Source: Astropecten irregularis
Lineage: Eukaryota > Echinodermata > Asteroidea > Paxillosida > Astropectinidae
DNA length: 64,000 nucleotides
Reading direction: 5' to 3'
Assembly (NCBI GenBank): GCA_963971285.1
Contig: OZ020255.1
Span: forward strand, 14,838,931 to 14,902,930
Each line of letters begins with the position of its first letter. Position 1 is the first letter of the stretch. This document shows, piece after piece, positions 44,704 to 55,129 of the stretch. The translations under genes and the position numbers were made by a program. The notes under the pieces were generated by a model. It was not told the DNA's origin. It made no database searches and worked only from the letters and a program-made list of their open reading frames with translations.

Positions 44704-45181
44704 ACACTGAAAAGTGTCCCATTGTGTAAAATGCCTCAACTTCACAGTTAAAATAAATCCCATCCAGGAGCTCTCTCCGTGTTTGGTACAATAATGCAAA
44801 ACAAAGCTTGAACCCTCATCTACCCGATTCCTTTCAATTTTTGGTTTGTTAGCCTATCCGATTTTTCAAGTGCTAATTGCCCCAAGAAAAAAAAACACCC
44901 ACAAAATGTCCATTTTCCCAAACCAACTTCCTGCCGGTTCTCATGAAGCAACCCTCCACGTGTTCAAATCAATGTAGGGCCATATTTTAAGCCAACATTT
45001 TTTAAAGTCTTCACAAAAGGCTGAAGCACTGGACCCCCAGGTTGTGATAACCCGTTATAATTACATAACATATTAATTGCATAACCCCCAAATTGCATAT
45101 TTTAAAAACATTTAGAGGGTACACAGAATATGATAATCACCTCGGCGCATTGATTTGGGAGCTATTTAGTGTGGTGCACCC
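44695..45181. mobile_element. 487-bp element with GGGTGCACCACAC ends
   Basis: Thirteen-base perfect inverted ends, GGGTGCACCACAC and GTGTGGTGCACCC. The interior is non-coding. It sits next to the hairpin that contains a further copy of the end. Confidence 0.65.
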
Positions 45182-45199
45182 ATAATGGACCCTTTTAAA

Positions 45200-46130
45200 A
45201 CGGACTCGAACCACGGCTCTTCACTGCAACTTTCTACTAATGTTGGAGCTCCGTTTTCTTTTTCCAAACTGGTCATGACAACGTCTATATACACCAACAG
45301 CCTCATTTATAAAAATTAAAGCTTGGAGTAGGATGGCCTAGCAGGATCTAGGATCTTTATAGATAGCTTTATCTTGTATAGCATTTGATATTAAATAATA
45401 ATGAGCGATTGCTTATCGTGTAGCATGCACTCTCTACCCTATAGACATTGGCATGACATTAGATTGAACCATTTGGCGTTTACTACATCTTGAATTTCAC
45501 CATTTGAGTCATTTGTGAAATTTAAGGATATACATTAGTCTTGACATATTAATTATACAGACAGATAATGATTTCTCATAATTTATGACAAGAATAAAAA
45601 CCTTTCTTGAAGTTACTTTCTACATACATGTAGTTTTTCAGAAATAACCGAGACAAACTATACTTATTATCAATTTAAGTAAATTATTGCTTCAAGCTGA
45701 TGTTCATAACCAAAATTCAAAAGAGTAACATTCGAACAACTTTAGTTAGGCCCCTATACCTTACCGTACCTAAGATAGCACCTGCGTAATGTATACGAGT
45801 ACATTATGCAAATAGCACCCTCTATAGCAGCACTGTGTTTCATTGGCACTCGATTCTATTATACGAACTTTCTTCAAATTTTCCACACCGTTGTTATAAT
45901 TCTAACTTCGACCTATTACTACCAACAACAACTGACTAAAGCAATGCAAGCTCAGCACCTTTTCTGACAAATTAACATTAGCATGTATTAATGTTCATGA
46001 ATGTGTCAATATAAAAATAATATAGGCCTAATTATAAAAATATATAATTTATTATCTGTTATCTATTGTATGTTTTTGTCAGTCGAATTACTTTTTAAAA
46101 TGACTGGACATTCGTTAGGAATTTGCATTC
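45200..46130. other. Intergenic AT-rich sequence
   Basis: A weak Repeat I-like piece is near 45,325 (GGATGGCCTAGCAGGATC). Otherwise there are no exons or repeats that I can match. Confidence 0.35.
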
Positions 46131-46131
46131 T

Positions 46132-46137
46132 TTTATT
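46132..46137 (-). terminator. Poly(A) signal of the phenoloxidase gene
   Basis: AATAAA on the minus strand (TTTATT as given), 22 bases after the stop codon at 46,159-46,161. Position and sequence are canonical. Confidence 0.6.
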
Positions 46138-46158
46138 CGAGGCAAATATGATTTCCTT

Positions 46159-49100
46159 TTAACTGTTTCCATTGTCCACCCTCTTAATTATTATCGGGGT
46201 GGTTATCATGTTAGAGTAACTTTCTGCAAACTTGATGAGATTAGGATACTTGATGCTGTCGATCTTGCGATCAAATGGAAAACCCATCGCTTTCTTGTCC
46301 GGGTAGGTTTTGTCTTTAACACCGCAATAACTGGTACCCCGATCCAGATCATCAGTGCTGCTATCCATAGCCCAGTTGGTAACCATGACGAATAAATCAA
46401 ATTTCATACCAGATGTGGTGCCACGTGGTAGGAGCATATGTTGGGGCCATCCGCATTCGCAGTAGCGATCAGACCTGCAGGCACACTTAGCGCTACCTGA
46501 TTTATCCTTCTTCATATTATTACTATTATTTTTGGCTCGAATCTTAAGCTCAGGTACGGTCAGGTCACGTGGTTTAATCACGGAGGAGCTCACTGAGCTA
46601 CGTTTGATGGAGTTGGCGCCAGATTTCACTGCAAGTAAAAATCCATTATAATTCATTAATGACCAAAAAAAAATTAATCCCTGGCAATCGGGCCATAACT
46701 TACATTCCTGAAACCATCTCAACTCCCTGGTGAGTATTATAGTCCGGCGGTCACCGAAAGGTGCACAGAGGATAATCAAACCACAAATGCATCTTGCAGG
46801 TACCCATTTACACCTGAGTGAACATGAGCAATATGCGCAAAGCGTCTTGCCCAAGGACGCAAGTACCACTAGCCAATGGCTGGATTCAAACACACAATCT
46901 GTAGATTGACCACAAGCCCTTTGAGTTCGATACACCAGACCACAGGGCGCAGCACCCCATCGGGAAACCAATGCATAAGGTCTTATGGGCCTATAATCGT
47001 GAATAATGCGTTTCGGTATAACTACGATGGAGTTTGAATGAACCCAGTTTCACACTGAGCCACATCCGAATGTTAGAAGAATGATAGAACCAGTTTCATT
47101 CGTGCGCGAATAACGGCGAGTTCTCATTCCACACGCCTATACTTATACAAATGGACATTCATTCGTTTGCTCAGTAACTGTGAGATAAAAATGAAATTCG
47201 GTTAATTCGATTCGTTCTCGTTCTTATTGTTCTCGTGATTAATTCTTTACTGAATGAAATGTCTATATACTCACGTGTTATGACAAACTTATCCATCTCA
47301 ATACAGAGGCGTCTCTGCACGTCAAGTGAATGAAATGCATCGTCTTCGTCAAAACTGGGAGCCATGAAAATACGAATCGCTGCCTTCACATTCTTCTTAG
47401 TCGTATTAGTGATTTTAATGAAGTAGTCAAACTCATCATGGTTTATCTGTTGCACCGTGACCTATTGAATCGAAAAAGAGAACAAGAAATAATGACTGAA
47501 GCGGGATTCCAACCTGCGACCACCGGAATACCATATATACCGGCACTCTATACCATCTGTACGAGCTATCCAGCCCTATGTTGGTGGTTCCCCTAGTAAC
47601 AGTCAATTATATATCTGTTGTTCGTTTGGCAGTCAGAATAATTATCATTATACATGGGGCCAATTTCATAGGGCTGCTTAGCACACAAAAATCGATAAGC
47701 ATGACATTTCTGTCTTAATGAAAACAGGATTAAGAACCAAATTTCCACGTGTTGCGTATCACTTGCAATTGTTCTTTGGCTGTTGTTCACTGACCATGAA
47801 TATCAAATCGAATTTTCAATAGTGGTGTGTTTTATTGAGCAAGCCATTTTTGTGCTAAGCGGTGTGCTAAGCATCTCTATGAAATTGGCCCCTGGATGTT
47901 GTAAGTAATAATTAACGATGGTTGATTTCCGCCGTATGTAGGTCTATACTTACATTAACATCAGTATTTGCATTGAACTGCTCGTGTGAAGCCAGGAACA
48001 TGTCATGTCCAATGTTAACCACATTCGTTTCCATTCGAGTAGTCAGAAGGTTCGTGGGAACATCCTTAGCCTTGTTCGTCACCTGTGTGACAGAGCAGAG
48101 AAGTTGGTCCATTCGGTTAAAGGTAGTATCATACTTTGGTAAGACACCAAAACAGAATTGTTCACAGATTTACGTATAACTTACAGGGTATGAAGATGGT
48201 GGTGGTAGAAACATATACCGTTAAAATATTTCCGCCTGAAATGGTGTGTTTATCCAGAAATTAGTAAAACAACGACCGAAAATCTTTTTGATCTTTTAAA
48301 AGATCAAAAATAAAAGAGAAAAGACTTAAGAAATACTGTGGCCGTTTTTCACTGTTTTCTCAAAAAGTGAGTAACGTATGGAACTGAAATTTTCACAGAT
48401 GACTGTTATTGTATCTTCCTTGATATTTTTGCCCATGAATCTGTACATCTTTGACAAAAACCAAAGTATGATACTACCTTTAAGCCTTTGAGAAAGATCC
48501 TGCTAGGATCGAAACGCGTCAGGCCCTCCTAACTCCAAGTAAATTCAAGGTATTTGAATTCAGTGACAATGCATGGACTCACCTTAACCTCCAGGGAATT
48601 TACTGTAATGTCCTCGAATTCAAGCTCCTCCGGTAGGTATGGCGTCAAAGTGATCTTATGCTTGACAAACAGACCATCGATGAACTTGTGCCAGCGGAAA
48701 AAAATAGGATCACGAATGGATGCAGATACGTCCCCCATGACTCCTTGGGCCTTTGATTAAAAAAAACGAACAAATTTTATCAGTGTTCAATTTGTATAGT
48801 ATTGCACCCATACCTCCTTCAGTGAAACACGTTTTGTTTTCTCCATAACTACAAGTAATAAACAGCTGCAAAATGTTCATCAGCCAAAAAAATTACCTGA
48901 AATTTATAAAAAATTATTGGAGTTAGGAGGGCCTGACACGTTTCGATCCTATAGCAGGATCATCGAAGGCTAAATGGCAAGAGGACAAGAACGTGCAAGA
49001 GGTATAACATCTTTACTTGCATGTTCTTGTCCTTTTGTCACTAAGCTTTCGATAAAGAGCCTGCTAGGATCGAAACGCGCCGAGGGAATAATGAATAATT

Positions 49101-52100
49101 TGTTACGATAGAATAATTATATCCTTCCGATCACCGGAGAAGACATAGAAAGAAATAATAGTTTTATACCTGCTGATAACGGTAATCTGGATCAGTGATT
49201 GCTGAAAGGAGGTCATGACCCAGGTTATGAATTCCAACCTCGCCGTATAAATTTGGATTAGGAGAAGTGATGTTGGCCTCTACGGCCGCACCCAGATTAT
49301 CAATGGCCACATCTACGTCTGTACCATCGGGCTAGAGTGAAAAGGTTAGATACAGGTAATTAAAGCGTCTTGGCTGAATTGGGTACTTAACAGAAGTGAA
49401 GGTCTTAAACACCCTTACAGACGTTGTTTCATGCACCTTTTTACGCTTTATTCATCTGGATAGCAGAAATACGGCCGAAATAATCTTGCCCCCTCCGAAT
49501 CCTTCACGGTTACACCACACTTTCGAAATCGTTTGGACTAACGATCTGTTTACACTTAAAATTCATTGAAAACCCCAGTATCGGATGAACCAAGATTTCC
49601 CATGGTGACTGTTTGCACTGTTTACCAACTGTTGAGTCCATTTTCTGTCTCAAACGCAATCAGTTTTTTGGAGGCCTTGCAAATCTTGTACGCTGCCTTT
49701 AACAGGAAAACGGCGACTTTGGTGAAGGGCACAAAGCTTTTAAGGGGAATACATGCCGTCGAACTTTACCTTTCTAAACTTGCCCGTATTGATGGCATCC
49801 AGTAGGCGGTCGCGATGATATTCTTGTTCAGTGACCAGAGTAGGTTCAGTCGGATCACGCCAATTGTCGGCAAGAATCATCCCAGCAGGTCGGGCGGCAA
49901 ACTGATATGTGCCATAGTAGTCACTCAGCTGAGGATTGTACCCTTCCTGTATAATGAAATCAGTAAACTCCTCTTATAAAACCAGGGGCCAATTGCATAG
50001 AGCTGCTTAGCACAAATTGTTTGCTAAGCATGACATTTCTGTCTTAGTAAAAACAGGATTAACAACCAAATATCCGCGTGTTGTGTTACTTGTGTATCAC
50101 TTGCAATAATTGTTCAAATTGGCTGTTGTTCGCTGACCATGAATATCAAATGGAATTTTCAATGGTGGTTTGTTTTATTGGGCAAGCTATTTTTGTACTA
50201 AGCAAGTTTTTTTGCTAAGCAGCTCCATGAAATTGGTTAAGTTAAGCGTTCTTGTAGGCCCTACGTGATCCCGACAAGGCCCTCTCAATGCTGCCAAATC
50301 TTACGCCAACATAATTATTGGCATAAGAGATGCGGCAGGATTTATCGGATCCTGATCCTGTGAGCGTTTACACTCATCCTTGATCGCTATCGCGGGATCT
50401 GATTGCCCTCGCGGTATCAAGTGTAAACACGGTGATATAGGCCTTGGCGGGATCACGTATAGCTATACAAATAACCAAAGTAAATGGCTACGCTCTACCG
50501 GTTGTTTCAGCTACTGACCTGAAATAATGTTGAGTGTTCAATATGGCCGTTCTTGGAGGCCAGTGGCTCGAGTTCTCAGGGTGCAGACCAGTAAATAAGT
50601 CCAAATCAATCTCAAAATCTTTTTAATAAAAGCATTTGCTGAGGCCTACAGACAAAGTCTTGTAAAGGAAATGGATGGAACCCGGTCACCAGTCTGGACT
50701 TTCAGTTTTGAGCTGTTTGGGTGAAATCAGGCCCCCAAATCGCTCTATTTGGGCATGTAATGGAGGGGTACATTTTTTTAGTCTGGCACCAGTCAAAATG
50801 GCCGTTTTCATGGTATTTTTCTTTGGATGGATTTTTCTCAAAAAGTCATTGGTAACCCTATATAAAATTGAAAAGAAAATGAAAATTGAAGATTTCAGCT
50901 TTATTTTGCTGTATGGCTCGATTGCCTGAGAAACTTCTGAGTATTTTTAATATTTTTTGGAAATTTGCCATTTTGCATCGGAGCATATGGGAAATTATTT
51001 ACTGGTCTGCACCCCTCAACGCGCCGAATTTCATATTATCATTATGTTGATAAATAGTGCCTTCGTACTGGTGTAATTGTATGAGACGTGGTCAAGCTTT
51101 ACTCAACAATTATTGTGACAGATTAAGCCGTGTTTTCAATCTATATCATTTTTGTTAATTGAGCTTAGTAGAATCTGTTTATGATGCAGATCAGTTGTAG
51201 TTTGTTATTTTGAGAACACATACTATACAGTTTACAACATAATTATAATCTTCTGGGACGAAATTGGTTTGGTGACGGCGACTGACGGGAAACCTATGCA
51301 TTATCATTTCCACCTTTTCTGCCTAAGTACTGTACCCAATTCACGAAATTAGTGCAGACGTTCAAAATGAAAGAAAATGTATAGGGCCTACTTTTCCAAT
51401 AGAACGAGTGACCCGTAAAGTATGATTGTCATAAGGTATTTACGAAACCAGGCTTGAGGCTAGGCTTGGGACTTATATCGCTACCGCCATTAGAGTCACA
51501 CAAAACGAAATTAAGGGATTGGGTCACATGATGAAGCCGAAGGAAGGCTCCAACTTCGCCATGTATTTCAAGCCCCTTATTTCATCCAGGACACAAAATG
51601 GCGGTAGCAAAATGAATCTCAAGCCGTAGCCTCAAGCCTCATTCAGTATAAAGGCCACAACTTGCAGCGAAAGGCATATTTCTATTGACCCTGGGGTCGA
51701 TTTCACGAAGCCCTACCGTCGATCGCACTCGATTTACGAAGGATAACCCATCGTATCCTGTGTAGGGCTACAAATGCTTCATAAGTTTCACGATTGATAG
51801 TAAGTTACGATGAGTTTGGTGAAATCGACCTTAGCCTGGAACAAGCGTGGAATTAAACTCAGTCCAACAGTAGCTCCATAATTTTACCTGAATAGGTTGA
51901 TGCCAATTGATATAGGGTTCTACTCGGAGCATGTTAAGTCCCAATCTTTCGGCATCATAACGAGCAAGCATCTGCTGGTGCATGTAGTAGAATAGCTCGC
52001 CCTGTCGTTCCTTGATCACTCCTTTAACACCTCGCCATGGGTATACCTTTCCCAACAAATGGTAGAAATGTTTAAATGATGAGAGGAAAAACCACGGGCA

Positions 52101-53483
52101 GTGCAGGGGCCAATTTCATAGAGCTGCTTAGCACAAAAAATCGCTAAGCATGACATTTCTGTCTTTGTAAAAAAAAGGATTAACAACCAAATTTCCGTGT
52201 GTTGTCTATCACTTGCAATTGGTCTTTGGCTGTTGTTCGCTGACCACGAATATCAAATGAAATTTTCAATGGTGGTTTGTTTGATTGGGCAAGCTATTTT
52301 TGTTCTAAGCAATTTTTTGTGCTAAGCATCTCTACGAAATTGGCCCTAGGTCAAAATGTTCAAATACTGTACATCATCAGGTGATGACCACATAGTCTGA
52401 GTATCACCTATTCTACTCCGTGTATACGCTTGCTCGCTGTACGGCGAGTGCGTCTATCACATAAACTATATCAACTAAAAAGTTATTCATAGGCTTTCTT
52501 GAAAAAGTAAGTTTGAAGTTTACATCTGAAATATTGACAATCTCCATTTCACGAACGGAGACATCTACATAGTAACCTCCCATAATGCATTTAACCTCGT
52601 GTTCAAATGCAGCAAGCATAGTCCTATCATTAAAATTATAATAATCGAGTATTTTTGGTGGATCTGGAGAATGTAAAACAAATGTAAACGATTAAAAAGT
52701 TACTCAGCTAGCTCTATAGCCATTAACGCTTTAGTTATACACAATGTAGTTGAACATTGTTCAAAACTTTGTCATTATGATTACAAGTTGATAAAATGAG
52801 GAAGATTTTTCATAATTAGATATTCGATACAGAGGAAGAATTACCTGATGCCAGTGGTAATGGTGAGCATTGAGTGCACAATCCTCTCTCCACCAGGCTA
52901 ACTTGAACTCGGGATCGCGGTGAGTACCGGTGACGAACGGAGGGTAAGTTGGGACGTCCTTGGCACCATCTTCAAGACTGTGACTGAGAGCAATCTCGTG
53001 GGCGCGCTTTATGGCCGGCCACGGGAAGTAACTCCGTGGATTGACCTGCCAGAGGGGAGGCAGAAGAGCTCCTTCATTCTCCTCATGATGTATCATGGCC
53101 GTGGAGACGGCGTACATGTAGATGCCTTCGTTGAGTATTTTCTTGAGATGGGCAGCATTTTCCATGAATTTCTTAAAGTCACCGGAGAGGAGGTAGTCCA
53201 CTACCAAAGCTGCTTCCTCAGCGTGCGACTTCTTAAAGACGGAGAACTGTTTACCCTTGGGTAAGAGGCCAATACCAGGAGGCAGACTATCTATCGCCAG
53301 TGTTTCCTCCATCACAAATTGCCCCAAATGTCCTGGACTGTTCGTCGAGGCTCCAGTGAACATAGAGCGAACGCCTCGCTTCGGGATTCCTCCTCGGCTC
53401 GCGCCGTTGGAAATCGGCAAGGGCCTTTCATGCCGCTCAAATGGCTTGAAGAGAGACAGGACCAAGTTCTGTTTTGAATCCAT
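46159..53483 (-). CDS. Arthropod-type prophenoloxidase/hemocyanin family protein, complete
   Basis: Members bind dioxygen at a two-copper centre; phenoloxidases oxidise phenols to quinones, leading to melanin. Exons: 53483-52845, 52046-51888, 49946-49770, 49331-49170, 48750-48583, 48082-47954, 47461-47275, 46628-46159. GT-AG junctions and phases agree, giving 696 residues, the usual length for arthropod prophenoloxidases. Copper A: HHYHWH at 207-212 (ligands 208, 212) and YYMHQQ (236). Copper B: GIHNLGH (360, 364) and DPIFFRWH (400). CECGWPQHM at 597-605 is the proPO thioester-like region, and AMGFPFDR lies in the C-terminal domain. No signal peptide, as in many insect proPOs. I start at MDSKQNLVLSLF because it fits the family; an in-frame ATG at 53,577-53,579 would add 32 residues. 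Oxidase versus oxygen carrier cannot be settled by sequence alone. Confidence 0.93.
46690..46960 (-). repeat. Second SINE-like family copy
   Basis: GAAACCATCTCAACTCCCTG, CAGGTACCCATTTACACC, GTCTTGCCCAAGGACGCAAG and TTCAAACACACAATCTGTAG. It lies in the last phenoloxidase intron, next to exon 46628. Confidence 0.75.
47480..47645 (-). repeat. tRNA-derived SINE copy
   Basis: GAAGCGGGATTCCAACCTGC, then GAGCTATCCAGCCCTATG and TGTTCGTTTGGCAGTCAGA. It starts 20 bases upstream of phenoloxidase exon 47275-47461 and could influence that acceptor. Confidence 0.75.
47656..47892. repeat. Foldback MITE-B2 copy
   Basis: GGGGCCAATTTCATAGGGCT to CATCTCTATGAAATTGGCCCC. Phenoloxidase intron. Confidence 0.85.
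48118..48482. repeat. Foldback MITE-C copy
   Basis: AAAGGTAGTATCATACTTTGG to CCAAAGTATGATACTACCTTT, with GATCTTTTAAAAGATC at the fold. The terminal inverted ends are essentially intact, making this one of the best copies. It begins 36 bases from exon 47954-48082. Confidence 0.9.
48484..48545 (+). repeat. Repeat I fragment
   Basis: CCTTTGAGAAAGATCCTGCT, GGATCGAAACGCGTCAGGCC and CTCCTAACTCCAAG, directly after the MITE-C copy. Confidence 0.8.
48900..49085. repeat. Repeat I inverted pair
   Basis: GGAGTTAGGAGGGCCTGACA with TTTCGATCCTATAGCAGGAT is a reversed copy. It is followed by a forward copy, CATGTTCTTGTCCTTTTGTC and GAGCCTGCTAGGATCGAAAC. Together they form a foldback in a phenoloxidase intron. 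Confidence 0.8.
49350..49702. repeat. Repeat H copy
   Basis: TTGGCTGAATTGGGTACTTA, GATTTCCCATGGTGACTGTT and CTTGTACGCTGCCTTTAA. It matches 20,366-20,733 closely. Confidence 0.8.
49985..50237. repeat. Foldback MITE-B2 copy
   Basis: GGGGCCAATTGCATAGAGCT to AGCAGCTCCATGAAATTGG. It lies close to phenoloxidase exon 49770-49946. Confidence 0.85.
50263..50458. mobile_element. 196-bp inverted-repeat element
   Basis: ACGTGATCCCGACAAGGCC and GGCCTTGGCGGGATCACGT are 18/19 complementary ends. Internal ATCGCTATCGCGGGATC and CCTCGCGGTATCAAGTG give partial secondary pairing. Confidence 0.7.
50579..51014. mobile_element. 436-bp MITE with 20-bp perfect inverted ends
   Basis: GGGTGCAGACCAGTAAATAA and TTATTTACTGGTCTGCACCC. 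CTCA flanks both sides and may be a 4-bp target duplication. The interior has a + strand ORF of 84 codons with no recognisable domain. Phenoloxidase intron. Confidence 0.8.
51438..51655. repeat. GCTTGAGGCTAGGCTTG foldback copy
   Basis: TTTACGAAACCAGGCTTGAG opens and AGCCGTAGCCTCAAGCCTC closes. CTACCGCCATT and AATGGCGGTAGC form inner arms. The second copy is at 57,281-57,502. Confidence 0.8.
51693..51830. repeat. Foldback MITE-A copy
   Basis: GGGGTCGATTTCACGAAGCC to GAGTTTGGTGAAATCGACC. It ends 58 bases from the donor edge of phenoloxidase exon 51888-52046. Confidence 0.85.
52106..52348. repeat. Foldback MITE-B2 copy
   Basis: GGGGCCAATTTCATAGAGCT to CATCTCTACGAAATTGGCCC. First phenoloxidase intron. 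Confidence 0.85.
52413..52663 (-). CDS. Orphan terminal exon-like ORF in phenoloxidase intron 1
   Basis: On the minus strand an acceptor, TTACATTCTCCAG, precedes 82 open codons and a TAG stop at 52,413-52,415. The frame would need a phase-1 intron, whereas the surrounding phenoloxidase intron is phase 0, so it cannot be a skipped cassette without changing frame. The peptide starts PPKILDYYNFNDRTMLAAF and includes MEIVNISDVNFKLTFSR. I do not recognise it. It may be a gene fragment carried in by a transposon, a nested gene's end, or chance. Confidence 0.3.
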
Positions 53484-53730
53484 GATGTTGTAGTTGTAGC
53501 TTACACTGGCTCCATCCAACGTTAACTTGCGTGTCTTTTTAAACTTCGATAACAAACTTTTCCCTAAACAGCAGTCCATTACGTTTTGGTCGTGCCGAAA
53601 GTGCCGAAACGAGTTTTGTGAGATATTGTACTTTTCCAGCAATAACCGTGGCACCGTAGCACCAACCACATCCCATCATCAGTTTTGGAGGTAATACGCA
53701 TTTTTTTATTCTGTTACGTGAGCACGGCTT

Positions 53731-53739
53731 CTTTTTATA
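53731..53739 (-). promoter_or_regulatory. TATA box upstream of the phenoloxidase gene
   Basis: The minus strand reads TATAAAAAG, preceded by GCAATA. A start site 25-30 bases downstream would give a 5' UTR of about 220 bases to the ATG at 53,483, with no intron needed. Several out-of-frame ATGs lie in that leader. Confidence 0.5.
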
Positions 53740-53939
53740 TTGCAGCACTGATTGTTATCCTGTCCTGGCCTGGTTCAAAAGGGTGTGACCTTGGTCTCAA
53801 TAATACGTGCTATTGCCATTATTCTTTTCAGCGCCAGTAAACTGCTGCTGCTCACTATACCCTATATGAGATTGGACTAACAATGAAAAGATGACAACAA
53901 AACTTTACCCATTCAAACAGAAAACCAACCCGAACCAAC

Positions 53940-54480
53940 AAACAGTCTGATTTACATGTACTTGTCAAGCTGTACTGGCCAAGCGTTTCTGCCAGCAGTG
54001 GCGCACCCAGGGGGGGGGGCTCGGGGTGCTTGAGCCCCCCCCCCCCCCCCCCCCCCAAGAGGGTCCCTGAAAAATAAAACCGAAAAAAAAACGAAAAAAG
54101 GGGGGAGGGAAAGGGAGAGGAGGGAGGGGGGGGGGGGGGAGTCACAAAATGTTTTGTGGGAAAAAATATTTATTTGAGCCCCCCCCCCCCCCCAAGACGA
54201 AATCCTGGGTACGCCAGTGTCTGCCAGTGATGTTCAGAAGTTGAACTCTGTTGTTAGATCTGCAGAGAGGATTATTGGTACTAACCTTCCATCACTTGAA
54301 TCAATCTATAATGAGAGACTGAGTAAACGCACTAGATCAATTATGCAGGACGAGTTCCATCCAGCAGCAGACTATTTCCAATTCCTTCCATCCAACCAAC
54401 GTCTTAAGCATTTTTATGGTAGTAAGCGCTTCACAAAGAGTTGTTATCCATGTGCAGTTCGTGTTTATAATGCAACATAG
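53940..54480 (+). pseudogene. LINE ORF2 C-terminal fragment, split by a MITE
   Basis: Removing the insert at 53,996-54,227 rejoins a frame reading LYWPSVSASDVQKLNSVVRS across the junction. It continues RSAERIIGTNLPSLESIY, FLPSNQRLKHF and SCYPCAVRVYNA, ending at TAG 54,478-54,480. This is the typical C-terminal end of a non-LTR retrotransposon ORF2 (R-A-x-RIIG, LPS, FYPxAVRxxN). Only the 3' tail of the element is left. It is a dead fragment. Confidence 0.7.
53996..54219. mobile_element. hAT-like MITE inserted in a LINE, 8-bp target duplication
   Basis: Ends CAGTGGCGCACCCAGG and CCTGGGTACGCCAGTG are inverted with two mismatches. TCTGCCAG flanks it on both sides (53,988-53,995 and 54,220-54,227). 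The interior is long G, C and A runs. Confidence 0.85.
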
Positions 54481-54733
54481 CTAGTTGTTATTTAGTGAAT
54501 TGCTTGACTTTTTATGTATATTTTTCTTTTTAAATCGCCAATGTATAATAAGGCTAATGTGTGTTGTATGTATTGTAATAATCATTTTAATGTTTAGCGG
54601 TTCTTCAGTGTTTTTAGAGAGGTCGAGGTGCAAAACAATTTCCGATGTTATTGGTTTTTAACTTATACATTGGCTGAATAAATACTTATCTTATCTTGTC
54701 TCTTATCTTGTCGCCATCACGGAGGAAACATCT

Positions 54734-54975
54734 GGGGCCAATTTCATAAAGCTGCTTAAGCACCAAAATTTGCTTAAGCACCCAAAACCATGGTAGATAA
54801 AATCAGTATGCCAGCCAAAACTCACTGTGAATGTTATGCTCAGCAAACCATGGCCGAATACAAGTTAAAAGCAGTAAACATCACATGAAACTTGGTTGGT
54901 AATCCTGTTTGATCACGGAAGACTTTTCATGCTTAAGCAAATTTTGTGCTTAAGCAGCTCTATGAAATTGGCCCC
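54734..54975. repeat. Foldback MITE-B copy
   Basis: GGGGCCAATTTCATAAAGCT to AGCTCTATGAAATTGGCCCC. The arms include GCTTAAGCACCAAAATTTGC. It is the most complete copy of this family here. Confidence 0.9.
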
Positions 54976-55129
54976 AGTTTCTTATGCAGGATTAAAGGGT
55001 CTGCATGCATGGGTAAAGATCCCATCAAACACCATTGACTTCCATTGAGGTATAGGCCTACCAGGATTCAACCGTATTAAAAAAAACTATACCATATTAT
55101 CCATCTTGGCGCAAGGGATTATATTATTT

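Noticed and set aside
46640-46971. N-terminal part of the long minus ORF ending at 46,159 as phenoloxidase coding
   Set aside because: A good acceptor at 46,629-46,630 restores family sequence from there. The upstream part is a SINE-like repeat.
50675-50929. 84-codon + strand ORF as a transposase
   Set aside because: Lies inside the 436-bp MITE and has no catalytic or DNA-binding motif. It is too short to be functional.
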